Origin: Bettongia penicillata ogilbyi
Taxonomy: Eukaryota > Chordata > Mammalia > Diprotodontia > Potoroidae
Assembly (NCBI GenBank): GCA_023548195.1
Contig: JAJHZJ010000121.1
Coordinates: 1,674,220 to 1,738,219, forward strand
DNA: 64,000 bases
Direction of reading: 5' to 3'
The notes under the pieces are model-generated. The model worked only from the letters and a program-made list of their open reading frames with translations, made no database searches and was not told where the DNA came from. Shown piece after piece: positions 37,215 to 48,352 of this stretch. Made by a program: the position numbers and the translations under genes. Each line of letters starts with the position of its first letter. Position 1 is the first letter of the stretch.

Positions 37215-37326
37215 TACTTAAAATCAGTAAGCTTCTTGAGGGCAAGGACTACCTAACTTTTACATTTATATCCCTACCACGATGCCTGATACCTAATAAG
37301 TGTTTAATAAATGCCTACTGATTGAG
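37215..37326 (+). repeat. L2 3' end
   Basis: 'agcttcttgagggcaaggac', 'gatgcctgatacctaataag', 'tgtttaataaatgcctactg'. Confidence 0.65.
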
Positions 37327-38364
37327 GTCCTTATGAAGAACATCAATTATCATTGCATAATACTACCAAGGTGAAACAGTAACTGGTTACCTGGGTTCTA
37401 GACAATGAAGTATGCTCACTGTATGGGCAAAATCATGTCCCAGAATAAAGATCAACAACCTGCACATGCCTTCACAACCCAAAACTTAAGACAGGATATA
37501 GCAGGAAAAGGGTTCTTGCAGTATATAAAAATGGGGAGATGTGAACCTACCAAAACCCAGGTCCCAAGTGGGTCAGGTCAATTTCTCTCTCAAGTCTTGT
37601 CTATGATAGAACTACCTCACCTAGAATATTTTCAACACAGTTTTCTAGGTTAACTGTAACACAGGATAGTTAGCTGACTTTTACAATGATCACTGGGTGA
37701 TGAAAAGTCACACACTTCGTAATACATTCCTCCAAAGTAAATTTATCCAAAACAAAATCTTGTAACATAGAATGTGGAGCCTAAAGGCCCTTTATTTACC
37801 CTATTTCTACATACATAACTAAAGTCAGCAGCCATAAATGTGAGAATGCTGAAGAGTGGCAAAAAATAAACTCCATACAGTACCATCATACACAAAACTA
37901 TTTTCAAACTTAGAGCACATTTTACTTTTCCTTTGCAAAGTCACTTGTCTGTTACTTTCTTGAAAGTTAAGATTATATTCAGTTAACTTCCATGTAGTCT
38001 TTGATTCTTGCCCACTCTTCCAAGCCAAGGTATGTTTGAAGGGTAAACTATAACATATAATAGGCTAAATCCTGCTAACAACTTACAGAGAAAACAGAAA
38101 TCACAGGACTGGAATTTCTAAATCAGATTTATAATACTTAAATGTCATTTTACAAGATGCATTCTCTGATATTCTTTTAGCAAAGGAGCACATAATCTTC
38201 TATTTCATTGACTTAAGTTATAATTTTCCCAAATGAGCTACACTGTTATGTCACTGAATATCTGTAGAATAGGCAAATTTGTATATAGAATGTAGCATTA
38301 TATAAAATGTAAGACAGTATTATTTCTACTTTTAATTACATTTCTTCATTGAAAAGAATCCACA
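37327..38364. other. Unclassified intronic sequence
   Basis: Nothing recognised. Confidence 0.5.
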
Positions 38365-38425
38365 GAATTTGAAAGCTGGAAAAGGATCTCAAAGATCATC
38401 TTGTTCAATCCCACACCAAAACAAT
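38365..38425 (-). repeat. MIR-type fragment
   Basis: 'gaaagctggaaaaggatctc', 'aaagatcatcttgttcaat' resemble the MIR flank 'gagctggaaggaccttagagatcatctagtccaa'. Short. Confidence 0.35.
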
Positions 38426-38857
38426 TCTTAATTTAACACTCAACAAATAAATGGTCATTTTATTTACACCTGAAGATTTTTAAAAAGAGAACAAAAGTTC
38501 ACAATTTCATATATAGTTCACTTCTTTTGTTTTTCTTTAATTGGAGATATTCATCTTTGTAAATAATCATTATGTGTATAATAAAGATGAAAACTTTAAA
38601 AACAAGTTTTGTCCTATCAGAAGAAAAGGTAGACAGAGAAAGAAAGTGTTGTTCCCTGAACTATCCTGCAATCAAAAAAAAGGAGTAGGGAAAATCACAC
38701 AAATCACAACAGACAATTAAAATATCATGCTAGCCACTTTTAAAAACTATACATTGCTTTTACAGGAACAAAACGTCAAAATATCTTGTCGAGGGGGAGA
38801 GATTTTTTACATCAAATATCTCTATTAAATACATATGGGGGAAGTGATGAAAACACT

Positions 38858-38929
38858 GGATGTCCCAAAAGTCTTAGCATAGTTTCAAGTCGTAATAGTT
38901 TAGAACTACACTAAGACTTGTGGGATGCT
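38858..38929. mobile_element. Mariner-like palindromic MITE
   Basis: A 72-bp near-palindrome: left arm ggatgtcccaaaagtcttag, right arm reads ctaagacttgtgggatgc. The arms form an imperfect hairpin with a short AT-rich centre. This is the layout of a Tc1/mariner miniature element with terminal inverted repeats. No transposase present. Confidence 0.6.
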
Positions 38930-39059
38930 ATTTATATAAGGCAATAACTTCCCAAAGAAGAAATGGCTGAATGTGGGAAAATATGTTTATAAATACCTTA
39001 GATAAAGCTCTGAAATTAAAAATGTAAAGATTAACAAATACATAAGACCAAGAGCAGTT

Positions 39060-39420
39060 TCCAAGTTAGTCTTATAAAAAGCTAAAGGATATGAACAAGC
39101 TGAAAAGAAATGCAAAACATGAAAGCACAAAAATGCTTCAAATCATTTTGAGATGTATAAATTAAAACAATTCTGAAATTTCCTCTCACTCTTGACAAAT
39201 AAGCAAAGATGATAAAATATATAATTAGTCAAACTTGTAGGGGCTGTGGGGAAAATGGGCACATTAACACAAGGCTGGCAAAGCTACAAAACAATTCTAT
39301 CATTCCAGTGAACAATTCTGGAATATATTATTTTATTACAAGGAATAATGAACATGAGGGAGTCAGGAAATTTCTGGAAAGACAAATGAGGCAGAATGAA
39401 AAAAAGTTAAGTCAACGGAA
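39060..39420 (+). mobile_element. LINE-1 3' fragment, degraded
   Basis: 'aaggatatgaacaagctgaa', 'atgcttcaaatcattttgag', 'taaattaaaacaattctgaa', 'tttctggaaagacaaatgag' preserve the L1 ORF2-end order. Confidence 0.55.
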
Positions 39421-39430
39421 CATGTATAAA

Positions 39431-39449
39431 TGTGTGTGTGTGTGTGTGT
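39431..39449. repeat. (TG)n microsatellite
   Basis: About nine perfect TG units. Confidence 0.9.
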
Positions 39450-40257
39450 ATACACACTGCCAACTATAGACATCCAAATCTGTGCCATCTTGATTTCAAA
39501 ATATTGATAACATGATGCCTTTTTAAAGAACAATAATGAGATAGAGTTCTGCAGTTTCAAAAGACCAACAGAGCAAAATAGGGCATATGTTGTTAGAAAA
39601 AGTCAACGTCTCTCTTTGTTTTACTTAACTATAAATTCAGTTTGAGGTAGGATTCTGAGGAAGCTTATTATACTAGAAGCTGCATCCTTCCAAGCTAAGT
39701 ATCTTAAAACTTCCACTTCATAGTCCAATGCTTCTCAAATTTTTTAGATAAGACAATCCCCCATCTCCTATATCATTTTTAAACTACACCTCCAACTCCT
39801 TTTAACAAAAAAACAAAAAATTAAACCAATGCAGTTCCTATGTTCTTCTTAATATCAGAAGATACTAACAGAGCAGAAATGGAGGGGAAAACCCAGAGGT
39901 AAAAGGGACCAGCTTATTCTATACATGGTTTATGGTTCATTATTGTGTTGTCAACACAAATAAAGTTCAGGTTTCTACAAGAATCTCCTCAGAATTCTCC
40001 AACAAAGAAAGCCTCAGAGAATCCTTAATCCCCAATACAGAAAATTCTATCAGGTCAAGAACAAGATGAGACTTGAGGTGGAGATGAAAAAAGAAACGAG
40101 TGGTATTCTAGTTCTTCTTTAGAAACAATTAATTCAAGTGGACCTACATTCAATTTACTTGACTCAGGAAAAGGAAAAGGCAGGAAAATGTTGCTTCAAT
40201 ATCACTGAATAAAGACAAATAATGGTTACTGTACTTGTACTGAACGTCCAATTTTTC
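39450..40257. other. Unclassified intronic sequence
   Basis: Nothing recognised. Confidence 0.5.
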
Positions 40258-40375
40258 CTAAAAGACATTATGACCATTTATTGGCCCAAGAGCCTTAAAA
40301 GACATTATGACCATGTACTGGCCCAAGAGTCTTAAAAGACATTATGACCATGTACTGGCCCAAGAGTCTTAAAAG
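40258..40375. repeat. 37-bp tandem repeat, about 3.2 copies
   Basis: The unit starts ttaaaagacattatgaccat and ends ggcccaagagtc. Copies lie at 40258-40294, 40295-40331 and 40332-40368 plus 7 bp. Copies 2 and 3 are identical; copy 1 differs at a few positions. Confidence 0.95.
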
Positions 40376-40654
40376 TAAAACTAAGACAAATTCTACATTC
40401 AAATGAAAAAACACAACAAAACAACACTTGGGTAGTAGCATTCAGTTAAATAATGTAAACTCTACAACAGACAAACTCCTAAGTCTATATGAATTGTATT
40501 AAGAATTCTTTCTAAAGTCAGGTAATCTATATTGGTTGCTAAAATAATTTAAGAAATTCATTATGTTCTGTTTTCAAGAACAAAGATCCTAGGTTACCAC
40601 CTCCCTCCAGCTCATTATAAGCTGAATCAAATTTTAACCTCCAAACAATTTGTC

Positions 40655-40655
<1 letters not shown>

Positions 40656-40690
<35 letters not shown>
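40656..40690. repeat. (TA)n microsatellite
   Basis: About 17 TA units, 215 bp from the STK24 exon donor. Confidence 0.95.
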
Positions 40691-40692
<2 letters not shown>

Positions 40693-40904
40693 GGTTATCT
40701 AAAAATTTTAAATGTCATCAATGTACAAACCCAAAAGATTTTATGCTTTAGAAAGCAAAGTCTGTTTGACTGCAAAGATAAAAATGTTTCCTCTTCTCTT
40801 TTGAAAGCAAAGCTATGCTATCCAAGCCTCTCACATAACTCTCTGCACATCTGCAAAAAGTTTCACATTCAAAAATCAAAAGGATTTTTTAAAAGATTTC
40901 TTAC

Positions 40905-41135
40905 CTTGAGATAAGATCCATAATACTTGGTGACATATGGACTGTCGCATTGGCTCAGCACTGTGATTTCTTGCTGAATGTCTTCAATTTCATCTTCTGC
41001 TTCTTCCAAATCAATGATTTTTATGGCAACTACTTTCTGAGTCCGATTGTCAATGCCTTTAAAGACCTCACCGAAGGAACCTTTTCCAATTTTTTCAAGT
41101 TTTGTAAAAAGCTCTTCTGGGTCTGCTTTTAGGTT
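40905..41135 (-). CDS. STK24: STK24 (MST3) coding exon: kinase N-lobe with P-loop and catalytic lysine
   Basis: Reading the minus strand from 41135 to 40905 gives 77 uninterrupted codons, starting [10 protein letters not shown] and ending YYGSYLK. Visible kinase features are the glycine-rich loop GKGSFGEV (about residues 17-24 of the exon), the VAIK lysine in VVAIKI, and the acidic alphaC segment [14 protein letters not shown]. The exon is bounded by a pyrimidine tract ending in cag at 41136 and by a gtaaga donor at 40904; both junctions are phase 0. STK24 is a Ste20/GCK-III serine/threonine kinase of STRIPAK-type complexes. From memory the peptide agrees with human STK24 and differs from its paralogues: STK26 has LERIGKG and RTQQVV where this exon has LEKIGKG and RTQKVV, and STK25 has VDPEELF. 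The exon continues at 4951 after a very long intron. Confidence 0.97.
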
Positions 41136-41139
41136 CTGT

Positions 41140-41459
41140 TGGAAAGAAGAAAAAGGGGCAGGGAGGAAGGCAGAGTTATTTGCATTGTCCTGATGGGATT
41201 TTTCTGTTTAGCTTCAGATCTGGTATCTAATGAGAAGTCTTAGAATAACTATTTTCTATATTTAGACAGATGTCTTTTAAGTTGCTAATACTTGCTAAAG
41301 TTAAATGTAATACAAATTAAGATGTATCAGTGTTTATAACTCCACATATAGTACTTCTTTACAACAATGAGAATATAGATTTTAAACAAGCATTCATAAA
41401 GAAAAATAAATATTAATACAAAAAATTACTCAAAATAAATGATTAGACTCATTGTATAC
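41140..41459. other. Intron flank of the P-loop exon
   Basis: Contains the pyrimidine tract of the STK24 acceptor (on the minus strand); no repeat recognised. Confidence 0.6.
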
Positions 41460-41690
41460 CAGGGCAGCTAAGTGGAGAAGTGGATAGAGTATGGGGCTTA
41501 TAGTAAAGGAACTCTCAATCTTCCCTAGCTGTGTGACCCTGGGCAAGTAAGCCATTTAAGCCTGTATGCCCAAATTTGCTCATCTGTAAAATGAGCTGGA
41601 GAAGGAAAGCACTCCAGTATCTCTGCCAAGAAAGCCCCAACTGCGGTCACTAAAAGTCAGATAAGACTGTAAACGATTGAACATTTTCAC
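41460..41690 (+). mobile_element. Marsupial SINE
   Basis: 'gggcagctaagtggagaagt', 'agctgtgtgaccctgggcaa', 'tcatctgtaaaatgagctgg', 'actccagtatctctgccaag'; full length. Confidence 0.8.
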
Positions 41691-41734
41691 TTAATCCTAA
41701 CATCTTAAATCAGGATCAGTCACACTGACTGGAA

Positions 41735-41895
41735 AAAAAACTAGCCTTGGACCCAGGGGCCTGGATTTCAGTTGTGATGGCCACTTTTTAGTTTAGGGAA
41801 GTAACTTAACCTCTTTCTCTGTGACTGAATTCACGCTATTGTTCTCACTGGGTTGCTGTGAGGAAATCAATTTTGTAAACCAAAGAGTACCACAC
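41735..41895 (+). repeat. MIR-type SINE
   Basis: 'ccttggacccaggggcctgg', 'gaagtaacttaacctctttc', 'tgggttgctgtgaggaaatc'. Confidence 0.55.
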
Positions 41896-42050
41896 CAGAT
41901 CATTTTGAGCTGGAAGGGAAATCAGCAGCCATCATTTACAAATGAGACTGGGAAAGGCTGAAGGAAACTGACCAAGGTCACCCAGGAAATGAGGAGGAAG
42001 CCTAGAACTGCAACCAAGCTCCTGACCTTCGAAGGCCAGCATTCTTTTCA
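41896..42050 (-). repeat. MIR-type SINE, opposite orientation
   Basis: 'ttttgagctggaagggaaat', 'accaaggtcacccaggaaat', 'tcctgaccttcgaaggcc'; directly abuts the forward MIR. Confidence 0.55.
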
Positions 42051-42089
42051 TATCTTTCTGCACATAAAATGTGTTATTAATAACAGTTT

Positions 42090-42295
42090 GGGGAAACAGC
42101 ATGATATAGCGAGTGAAATGAGCGCTGGATTTTTTCAGAAAATCTAGGTTCAAATTCTAGCTCTATAATTTATCAAGTCTATGACTTTGGGGGAAAGTTC
42201 TAACTCCCCTCTCTGGGTTTTAGCTTTGTCACCTCTACAGTGACTAGCTTCAATAGGATGGCTTTACAGCTTTAAATTCTGTTTCTACCTGTGTT
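42090..42295 (+). repeat. MIR-type SINE
   Basis: 'gaaacagcatgatatagcga', 'ctaggttcaaattctagctc', 'ctctctgggttttagctttg', 'ggatggctttacagc'. Confidence 0.6.
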
Positions 42296-42799
42296 TCTAC
42301 TGACCTAGCTTTAATCTGTAAAATAACTGTTCAACTAAAAAGAAGCTGGGAAAAAAAAATTACATTTTCAAAGGCTCTTAACTAAGGGACTCAATTAACC
42401 CACCCACCCCCACAAAAAACTTCCTTCAATCTTCCTGACTCATTGAATACTCTATTTGCAAAAAACTATCAGTTCACTTTGCTTCAATTCTGATCGGAGA
42501 GTAGTGTTCCTCAAGTCTCAAAATTCTCTTCTTGCCCGAGGTTATGAAATGCAGTTTTTCAAAGAAACAATATTATGACTGGACACTGTCTCCAGACTAA
42601 CAAAAAAAAGCCTTTTAACCCATAATGAAGCTGTAGCAGTATGTAAAGTAGATGAAGGAAGATCACCTAGAGAAGAGCAAAAGAGTGGGAGGGAGACATG
42701 GAGGGAAACAGGAAGAGAATTCTGTGAAGTATGAGTAAACTAACAGGGGGAAGAATAAATTAAATCAATTTGTTACATTTTTTTGGAGCTTTTGTGTTC
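42296..42799. other. Unclassified intronic sequence
   Basis: Nothing recognised. Confidence 0.5.
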
Positions 42800-43035
42800 C
42801 TAGTTAGATAGCAAGAAGACCTAAGTTCAAATATGACCTGAGACACTTCGCTATATGACCCAAGGTAAATGGTTTTCCAATTCTGACTTAACTTCTGTCT
42901 GCCTCAGTTTCCTCAACTGTAAAATAGGGGAAAGTAACAGTACCTCCTTCTCAGGGTTGTTGAGAAGATCAAACAGGATAATGTTTATCAAGTGCTTCAG
43001 CACAATGTCTGGCACATGTTAAATAACAAATTCTT
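42800..43035 (+). repeat. MIR/CORE-SINE
   Basis: 'aagacctaagttcaaatatg', 'gcctcagtttcctcaactgt', 'ctcagggttgttgagaagat', 'aatgtctggcacatgtt'. Confidence 0.65.
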
Positions 43036-43144
43036 GTTTCACTTCTTACCTCCATTCCCCTTTATAACACACTTGTTGGAAGAAAAGCATTATGCTTTCT
43101 GAACTGACTTATTTCTAAACCAAGAAAAAAACCCTACATAATTG

Positions 43145-43262
43145 ACTCCCTTTGACATCTTCTTTATTTTAAAAAACATTATTCTGAGGAGTGATCCATA
43201 GACTTCAACAGACTGCCAAAGGGATCCATGAAATAAAAAAGGTAAAGAACCTTTGCTCTAGG
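43145..43262 (-). repeat. Unnamed dispersed repeat, copy 3 of 3
   Basis: 'cattattctgaggagtgatc', 'catagacttcaacagactgc', 'caaagggatccatgaaataa', 'ggtaaagaacctttgc' are the reverse complement of landmarks in 32625-32833. Confidence 0.5.
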
Positions 43263-45057
43263 AATACCCCATATCCCCAAAAAAGTACGACTGCTGAAAC
43301 AAGTGTATCACTCTTTTCCCATGTGGTCATTAACCGTAACAGTATAATTACACATTTAAGACAACAACCTATAATAGTGAGACTGACACTATGTACTGTT
43401 TTCATTTCTCCTTGAAGATATAAGCTAAATATATCAATTACCGTACCTCTCCCCATGATTGTTGCAGATTTTATGCCTTTTTTTAACTGTGCCAATATTA
43501 CTTAAAAATAATTTATTACTAAAGTGTCTTTGGTGCAAGATTAGGATGCATGGAATACTAGTAAATATACATTAAAATTGGATAATGACTGCGCATGAGC
43601 TGAGAATTTTACGCTGGGGCTCACAAAGGGAAGGAGAGAAGTATGTATCCATATACCACTGATGAATATACTGCTGCTCTGTTTACCTTTTAAGTGTCCT
43701 GATGAACAGAATTATACTACGCTTACTTGATGAAAGTTTGTCAACCAAATTTCTGGACTAGGGAGAAAAACAGGGTGGGGCAATTATGCAGTGGACCTTT
43801 AGATCATCAAGAATAATATTTCAAATGTCTTTATTGACATATAAAATTCAGAAAATGGAAGGCACAGCCTAGCTTCTTTCCTTGACTGGGTGAGACTATG
43901 ACTGTGAAATGTCACATGTAATTTTTGCTGACTTTAATAAGGATGAGGGGTATGCTCAGAAATGCATGTGATATAAAAACAAAAATATCAACAATTTTTT
44001 TAAATTAAATGAATATAAGTTTATAAAAATTAACCTAGGTAAGTGAAAAGTCACTGACTAAATCTATAATTGTTTATTTTATAGTCCTTCAGCAAAAGGG
44101 TTTTTTTAGAATTTATACCCTGCAAAGTGCATAAATTTATTTATAAATGAACTGTTGCATAAACTGTACTTTATGCAAAAAAAATTAGTAAAGAATGAGA
44201 CAAAAATGAATGGCCTTTCATTCTGTAGTCAAGAAAGAACCCCTGGAACTGACAGAATAGTTGGATGACACAGACAGGCCAATTCTTTAGGATAATCAGT
44301 TTGACAGCTACCTATCTGGACAGTTGAAGTGGAAAAAGTAGAAACCTGAAACAAGAAGACCAATTAGAAGGCTACTGAAAGAGTGTAGGAAGGTTGTGAC
44401 AAGGGCCTGGACCACGTGGCGACTGTGTGAGTAAAGACAGACATGCCAAAGACAAAAAATTTCCAATCCTGAAAAAACAACATTGACCTCAACTGCAATG
44501 AAGGACGAGAGACACAAGCTGGAAAACAATGTTCCAGTTTAGCAAACTGTTTGCTCTTCTTTAGCTTGATTTCAGAGAGGTTAGAAAACAGCTATTCTCT
44601 CTATAACTTCTGCCACTGCCTTTTTTAAAATGCATTTCCAGAAGAGTCTGCCACCTGTACGTTCAGCAAAAATAGTGGCTTTATTGTTACATCTGTTCTT
44701 TAGGATTCTGAGTCATTAAGAGCTCTGCCACTGTGTTTGCAACTGGAAACCTGGCTGAAAACTGTCTCAATTAAGACATATGCTCTGATAGCCTGATACT
44801 AAATGCAGTAGGGTTCCGTAACACCTCTATCTGCCCTTTGGCAACTCTTCCTTAAAATTCATTACTATCTAGTGCTTCATTGTTGCATAAATATAAGCCA
44901 AAAAACATGGGACTACTGCAAAAAGTTACCTCATATTCTTTTATCAGGGCTGTTCCTTCCAGAAAATATTCTTGATGATGGGGAGGGGTAAACAGCGAGC
45001 GAGGGAATTAAGATGAGCGTAATGTACAGAGTGCTGGGCTTTGGGTCAAGGTTAATA
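43263..45057. other. Unclassified intronic sequence, 1.8 kb
   Basis: No repeat or exon recognised; short open frames have no known domain. Confidence 0.5.
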
Positions 45058-45240
45058 CAATGAAAAGCGTGCTCAGTTTGGAGTCAGGACCTTGGTCACA
45101 GTCTTCCTCCTGGTTCCCTGGGTGACTTTAGAAAAGCTCCTTTAACCTTTAACCTTTCCCAGTCTCATTTGTAAAGTGAGGGGTTTGGACTAAGAAGGCC
45201 ACAAAGATCCTTCCAGCCCAAAGTCCAGGATCCATGTGGT
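45058..45240 (+). repeat. MIR-type SINE
   Basis: 'gtttggagtcaggaccttgg', 'ccctgggtgactttagaaaa', 'ccagtctcatttgtaaagtg', 'aagatccttccagccca'. Confidence 0.65.
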
Positions 45241-45590
45241 ACTCTCTGGTTTGCAAAGGTAACTTCCTCACAACAACCCAGCGAGATCGGCAGCACGAGT
45301 CAATATTGTAGTTTATTACTAGAGGTTAAAAAGGTGACCTTCCATAAAATACTCTTCAGAATTTTTTCCTGAAAACCTTACCTTTATTTATAATGGTCAT
45401 GTTAAGTGAGTTCTCTCAAACCTATTCACCAGCCTGCTACCACCCTTACCACGCTATTCCTCCAAACAAATAGTAGATGCTAGTTAACTTCCCACTAAAA
45501 GGAAGTCAGAGGAGAGGTGCTAGGAGTGATCTGTTCCAGCAAAAAGCAGGTAGCAGCGAGTACAATCTAATAAACTTAAAACACCCACAA

Positions 45591-45773
45591 GGAAACTTTA
45601 TTTCATCACACTATGCGGTGCTCATTGTGGGAACTCCTTGGTATAGTAGAAAAGAGCACTGCTTTAGAATCAGAGGGCCTTCCACCTCTGACTTTAAGCA
45701 AACTGCTTGAATTCATTAGGCCTCAGTTTCCTCACATGTAAAAAATTAAGTTGAAACAGATGATCTCTGAGGT
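45591..45773 (+). repeat. Inverted repeat, left arm (MIR-containing)
   Basis: A MIR-type SINE whose 45623-45772 portion pairs without gaps with the reverse complement of 46661-46810; by hand count 140 of 150 positions are identical. Homology continues leftward to 45591, with 19 extra bases in this arm flanked by cat...cat. The arms share non-consensus MIR features such as 'gggccttccacctctg'. Confidence 0.9.
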
Positions 45774-46660
45774 CCGTTCCACCTCTGGATATCAGAACCA
45801 CAATCCTTAGACCTTAGACAACTTACTTAAAACTCCCTAGGACTCCTTTTTCATTCTTGGAAAATAAGATTTTGGACTAGATATACCATGAGGTCCCTTC
45901 CAGCTTTAGCTCCTAAGGATCCCAAAACTAAATCCAGTCTGTAATTTTGCAGGTAAATCCTTGGAAGTTTTGCCTGAGGCAGGTAGAGGTTAAATAATTT
46001 GGGGGTGGGGAGTCTGAAATAGCATTAGAAGGTACTATAGAATTCTACTAAATCAGTGAAAACCAGATCATAAGACTACTTTCTCCTCCTTGACCGTCCA
46101 ACCTCCATCTGACTTTCTGGAAGAATGTTTCTCTTCAAAGTCAGTTTTCAATGACTTCCCACAGAAGCACATTCTAGCCCTGAAAATTAGCTTAATATCA
46201 GGGCAGCACAGGACTCTAGCAAGGTTGCCTGAGGCTGTGACTTAAATAGAAGTCCACTAACCTCAGAAGTTGGCTAGAGAACAAAGCAAAACACTGGGTG
46301 CCAAATGCCCACACTTCCTTGACTTCAGCAGAACACTGAATAACCCCAGAGGGTCAACAAAATAGGCAGAATTGAGTTCTTTTATAGTAAAGAGACTATC
46401 TATCAATCACCAAAATGGTCAATCAACCACTGAGTCTTCTCTGTCTTTAGATGTCCCTAAGAGTCTATTAAGTGAATAACTAAGCTAGAACCCCACTACT
46501 ACTACTGCTACTAAGAAAATTAGAACTCTCTCCCTATATCCTTCAAAGATTCTCATTTGGTTCAACATTCATTTATATGACTTTCCAAATTGTCAGCTCC
46601 TCAGTAACCTCAACACTATATATTATATGCTCAGAAAACAAGACTTTTTACTTTTCTCGG
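45774..46660. other. Spacer between the inverted-repeat arms
   Basis: About 887 bp with no recognised repeat or exon; a short CTA/CTG triplet run lies near 46497. Confidence 0.5.
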
Positions 46661-46823
46661 CCTCGGAGACCATCTGTTTCAACTTAATTTTTTCCATGTG
46701 AGGAAACTGAGGCCTAATGAATTTAAGCAGCTTGCTTAAAGCCAGAGGTGGAAGGCCCTCTGACCCCAAAGCAGTGCTCTTTTCTACTATACCAAGGAAT
46801 TCCCACAATGAAATTAAAGTTCC
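46661..46823 (-). repeat. Inverted repeat, right arm (MIR-containing)
   Basis: The reverse complement matches 45591-45773 as described there; nine of the ten mismatches in the 150-bp core are transitions. Confidence 0.9.
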
Positions 46824-48119
46824 ATATCTAGGAAAACAGCATTTAACCTTCCTACTTCTTCACACTTAACACTTGCAGGGCTTGCAAAATTGCCTTGTTT
46901 GTCTCTCAATGCAACTCACTACAGCAATTCATTAACATATGTGGTTCACAGTAACAACCAGTTCCCACCTGTCATAGGAGTCAGGATTTAAACCCAAGCC
47001 CTCTGGTCCCAATGTTAAAAGTCACTATCACAAGTATTAACCAGTATTACTGTGACCCACTTATCTTTTCCTCCTCTGTAAAATTAGAGTTGGATTTGAT
47101 AGAGGATCTCACCATCCTGAAACTTGTGCTGCTACTCGTTAAACTTGAATAAAAATGTTAACCGACAAAACTCAAATGTACAAACTTAACCTATAGCAAG
47201 TCATGTGTGTTAATGGTGATATCAGATTATTTTATATACTAATGAGTCTTCTAATTTTTGAAATGACAATTATTCTGGCTAGCTATTCAATCACTATGAG
47301 TAGTATTATTCCAACAAAAAAAGGGTAACAATAAAGTCAACAGAAAATAAAAACATTTTTCCATATTTGAAATAATTTCTGATTTCCAGGTGAATAATTG
47401 GGGGAAAAAAATATCACCTTTGTGTCAGTGCTCACGCCATTATCTATCACCAAGACAAAACTTGCTCACTGGGTCTAAGCCAGATCGATTCTTTTCGTTT
47501 TCCATCCACTAGCATTACCATTTGTGAACATTTTCCCAGGGAGAGAAACACACTAGTTTTCTTCATTGTTAGAGTGCCCAAGAAACCATGAGGCCATGTG
47601 CTTAACCTTGGCCACTGAAAAATGCAACTTGAAAACTATAAAGTGCAACAATTGTTATTATTACCCACATAACCACAGAAATTGTCTTGACCTTTATGAA
47701 GGAATAACGCCTCTCTAATAATAACGGCAATGTTCAACTAACCTGGGCCTCTAGCTAATAGTGACTCATCCCCTGGAGCTTACCCACCCAGACCTGCCAG
47801 AGCTCTTTCACTGCCCCGAATTCCCCTTTAATCACCCTCCCCAACAGAAGACAATTAAAAATTAAGGGAGTGAGGGAAGAATTAAGAGAGGACAGAAGAA
47901 TAAAGGGGATGGGAGGAAAAGAGCAGAAAGAGAATAGTATAGAGGTGGAAAGCTGGAGCAATACAACGTTGGGTTGATGGACGCACATGGACTCAGAAAT
48001 AAGGAAAAAAGGTAAAGTGTTATTAAGTTATGCAGCTCAAGAAGCAAACGTACAAAGAGATTAGATAAACAGACACTATAGGTAAACTAAACATCCACGG
48101 GATTTTTTTTAACACATCT
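46824..48119. other. Unclassified intronic sequence
   Basis: Purine-rich near 47860-47960; otherwise nothing recognised. Confidence 0.5.
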
Positions 48120-48352
48120 TTTTTGTCCTGGACCTGTAACTTCATCATTCAGCAGTGTAGGAAGTAGAAAGGAACACTGTCCAGCTCCTGAGCAACTTAA
48201 AGTCTTTGCTGCCTGGGGCACCAAGATGTTAAGTGGCTCAGTCCCACCGGAAGAGAAAGCCTACGTGACAGATGGAACCAAACCATGTCTTCTTGACTCT
48301 AAAACCAGTTCTCCATCCCCTAAACCACGAGCCTGCTTCTTTTCACACATGC
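48120..48352 (-). repeat. MIR/CORE-like SINE
   Basis: 'tgagcaacttaaagtctttg', 'ggggcaccaagatgttaagt', 'cttcttgactctaaaacca', 'gttctccatcccctaaacca' resemble a reverse tRNA-derived SINE. Confidence 0.45.

Larger units (their letters stand above)
4952..40904 (-). other. STK24: STK24 intron, complete, about 36 kb
   Basis: This is the sequence between the two recognised STK24 exons, with a gtaaga donor at 40904 and a tag acceptor at 4952. I saw no further host-gene exon inside it. It contains a HAL1-like element, several LINE-1 3' pieces, two minus-strand L2 bodies, a CR1/L3 piece, an RTE piece and many SINEs, listed separately. Confidence 0.9.

Noticed and set aside
45477..46808. Two similar predicted peptides on opposite strands
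   Set aside because: They arise from the MIR-based inverted repeat, not from coding sequence.
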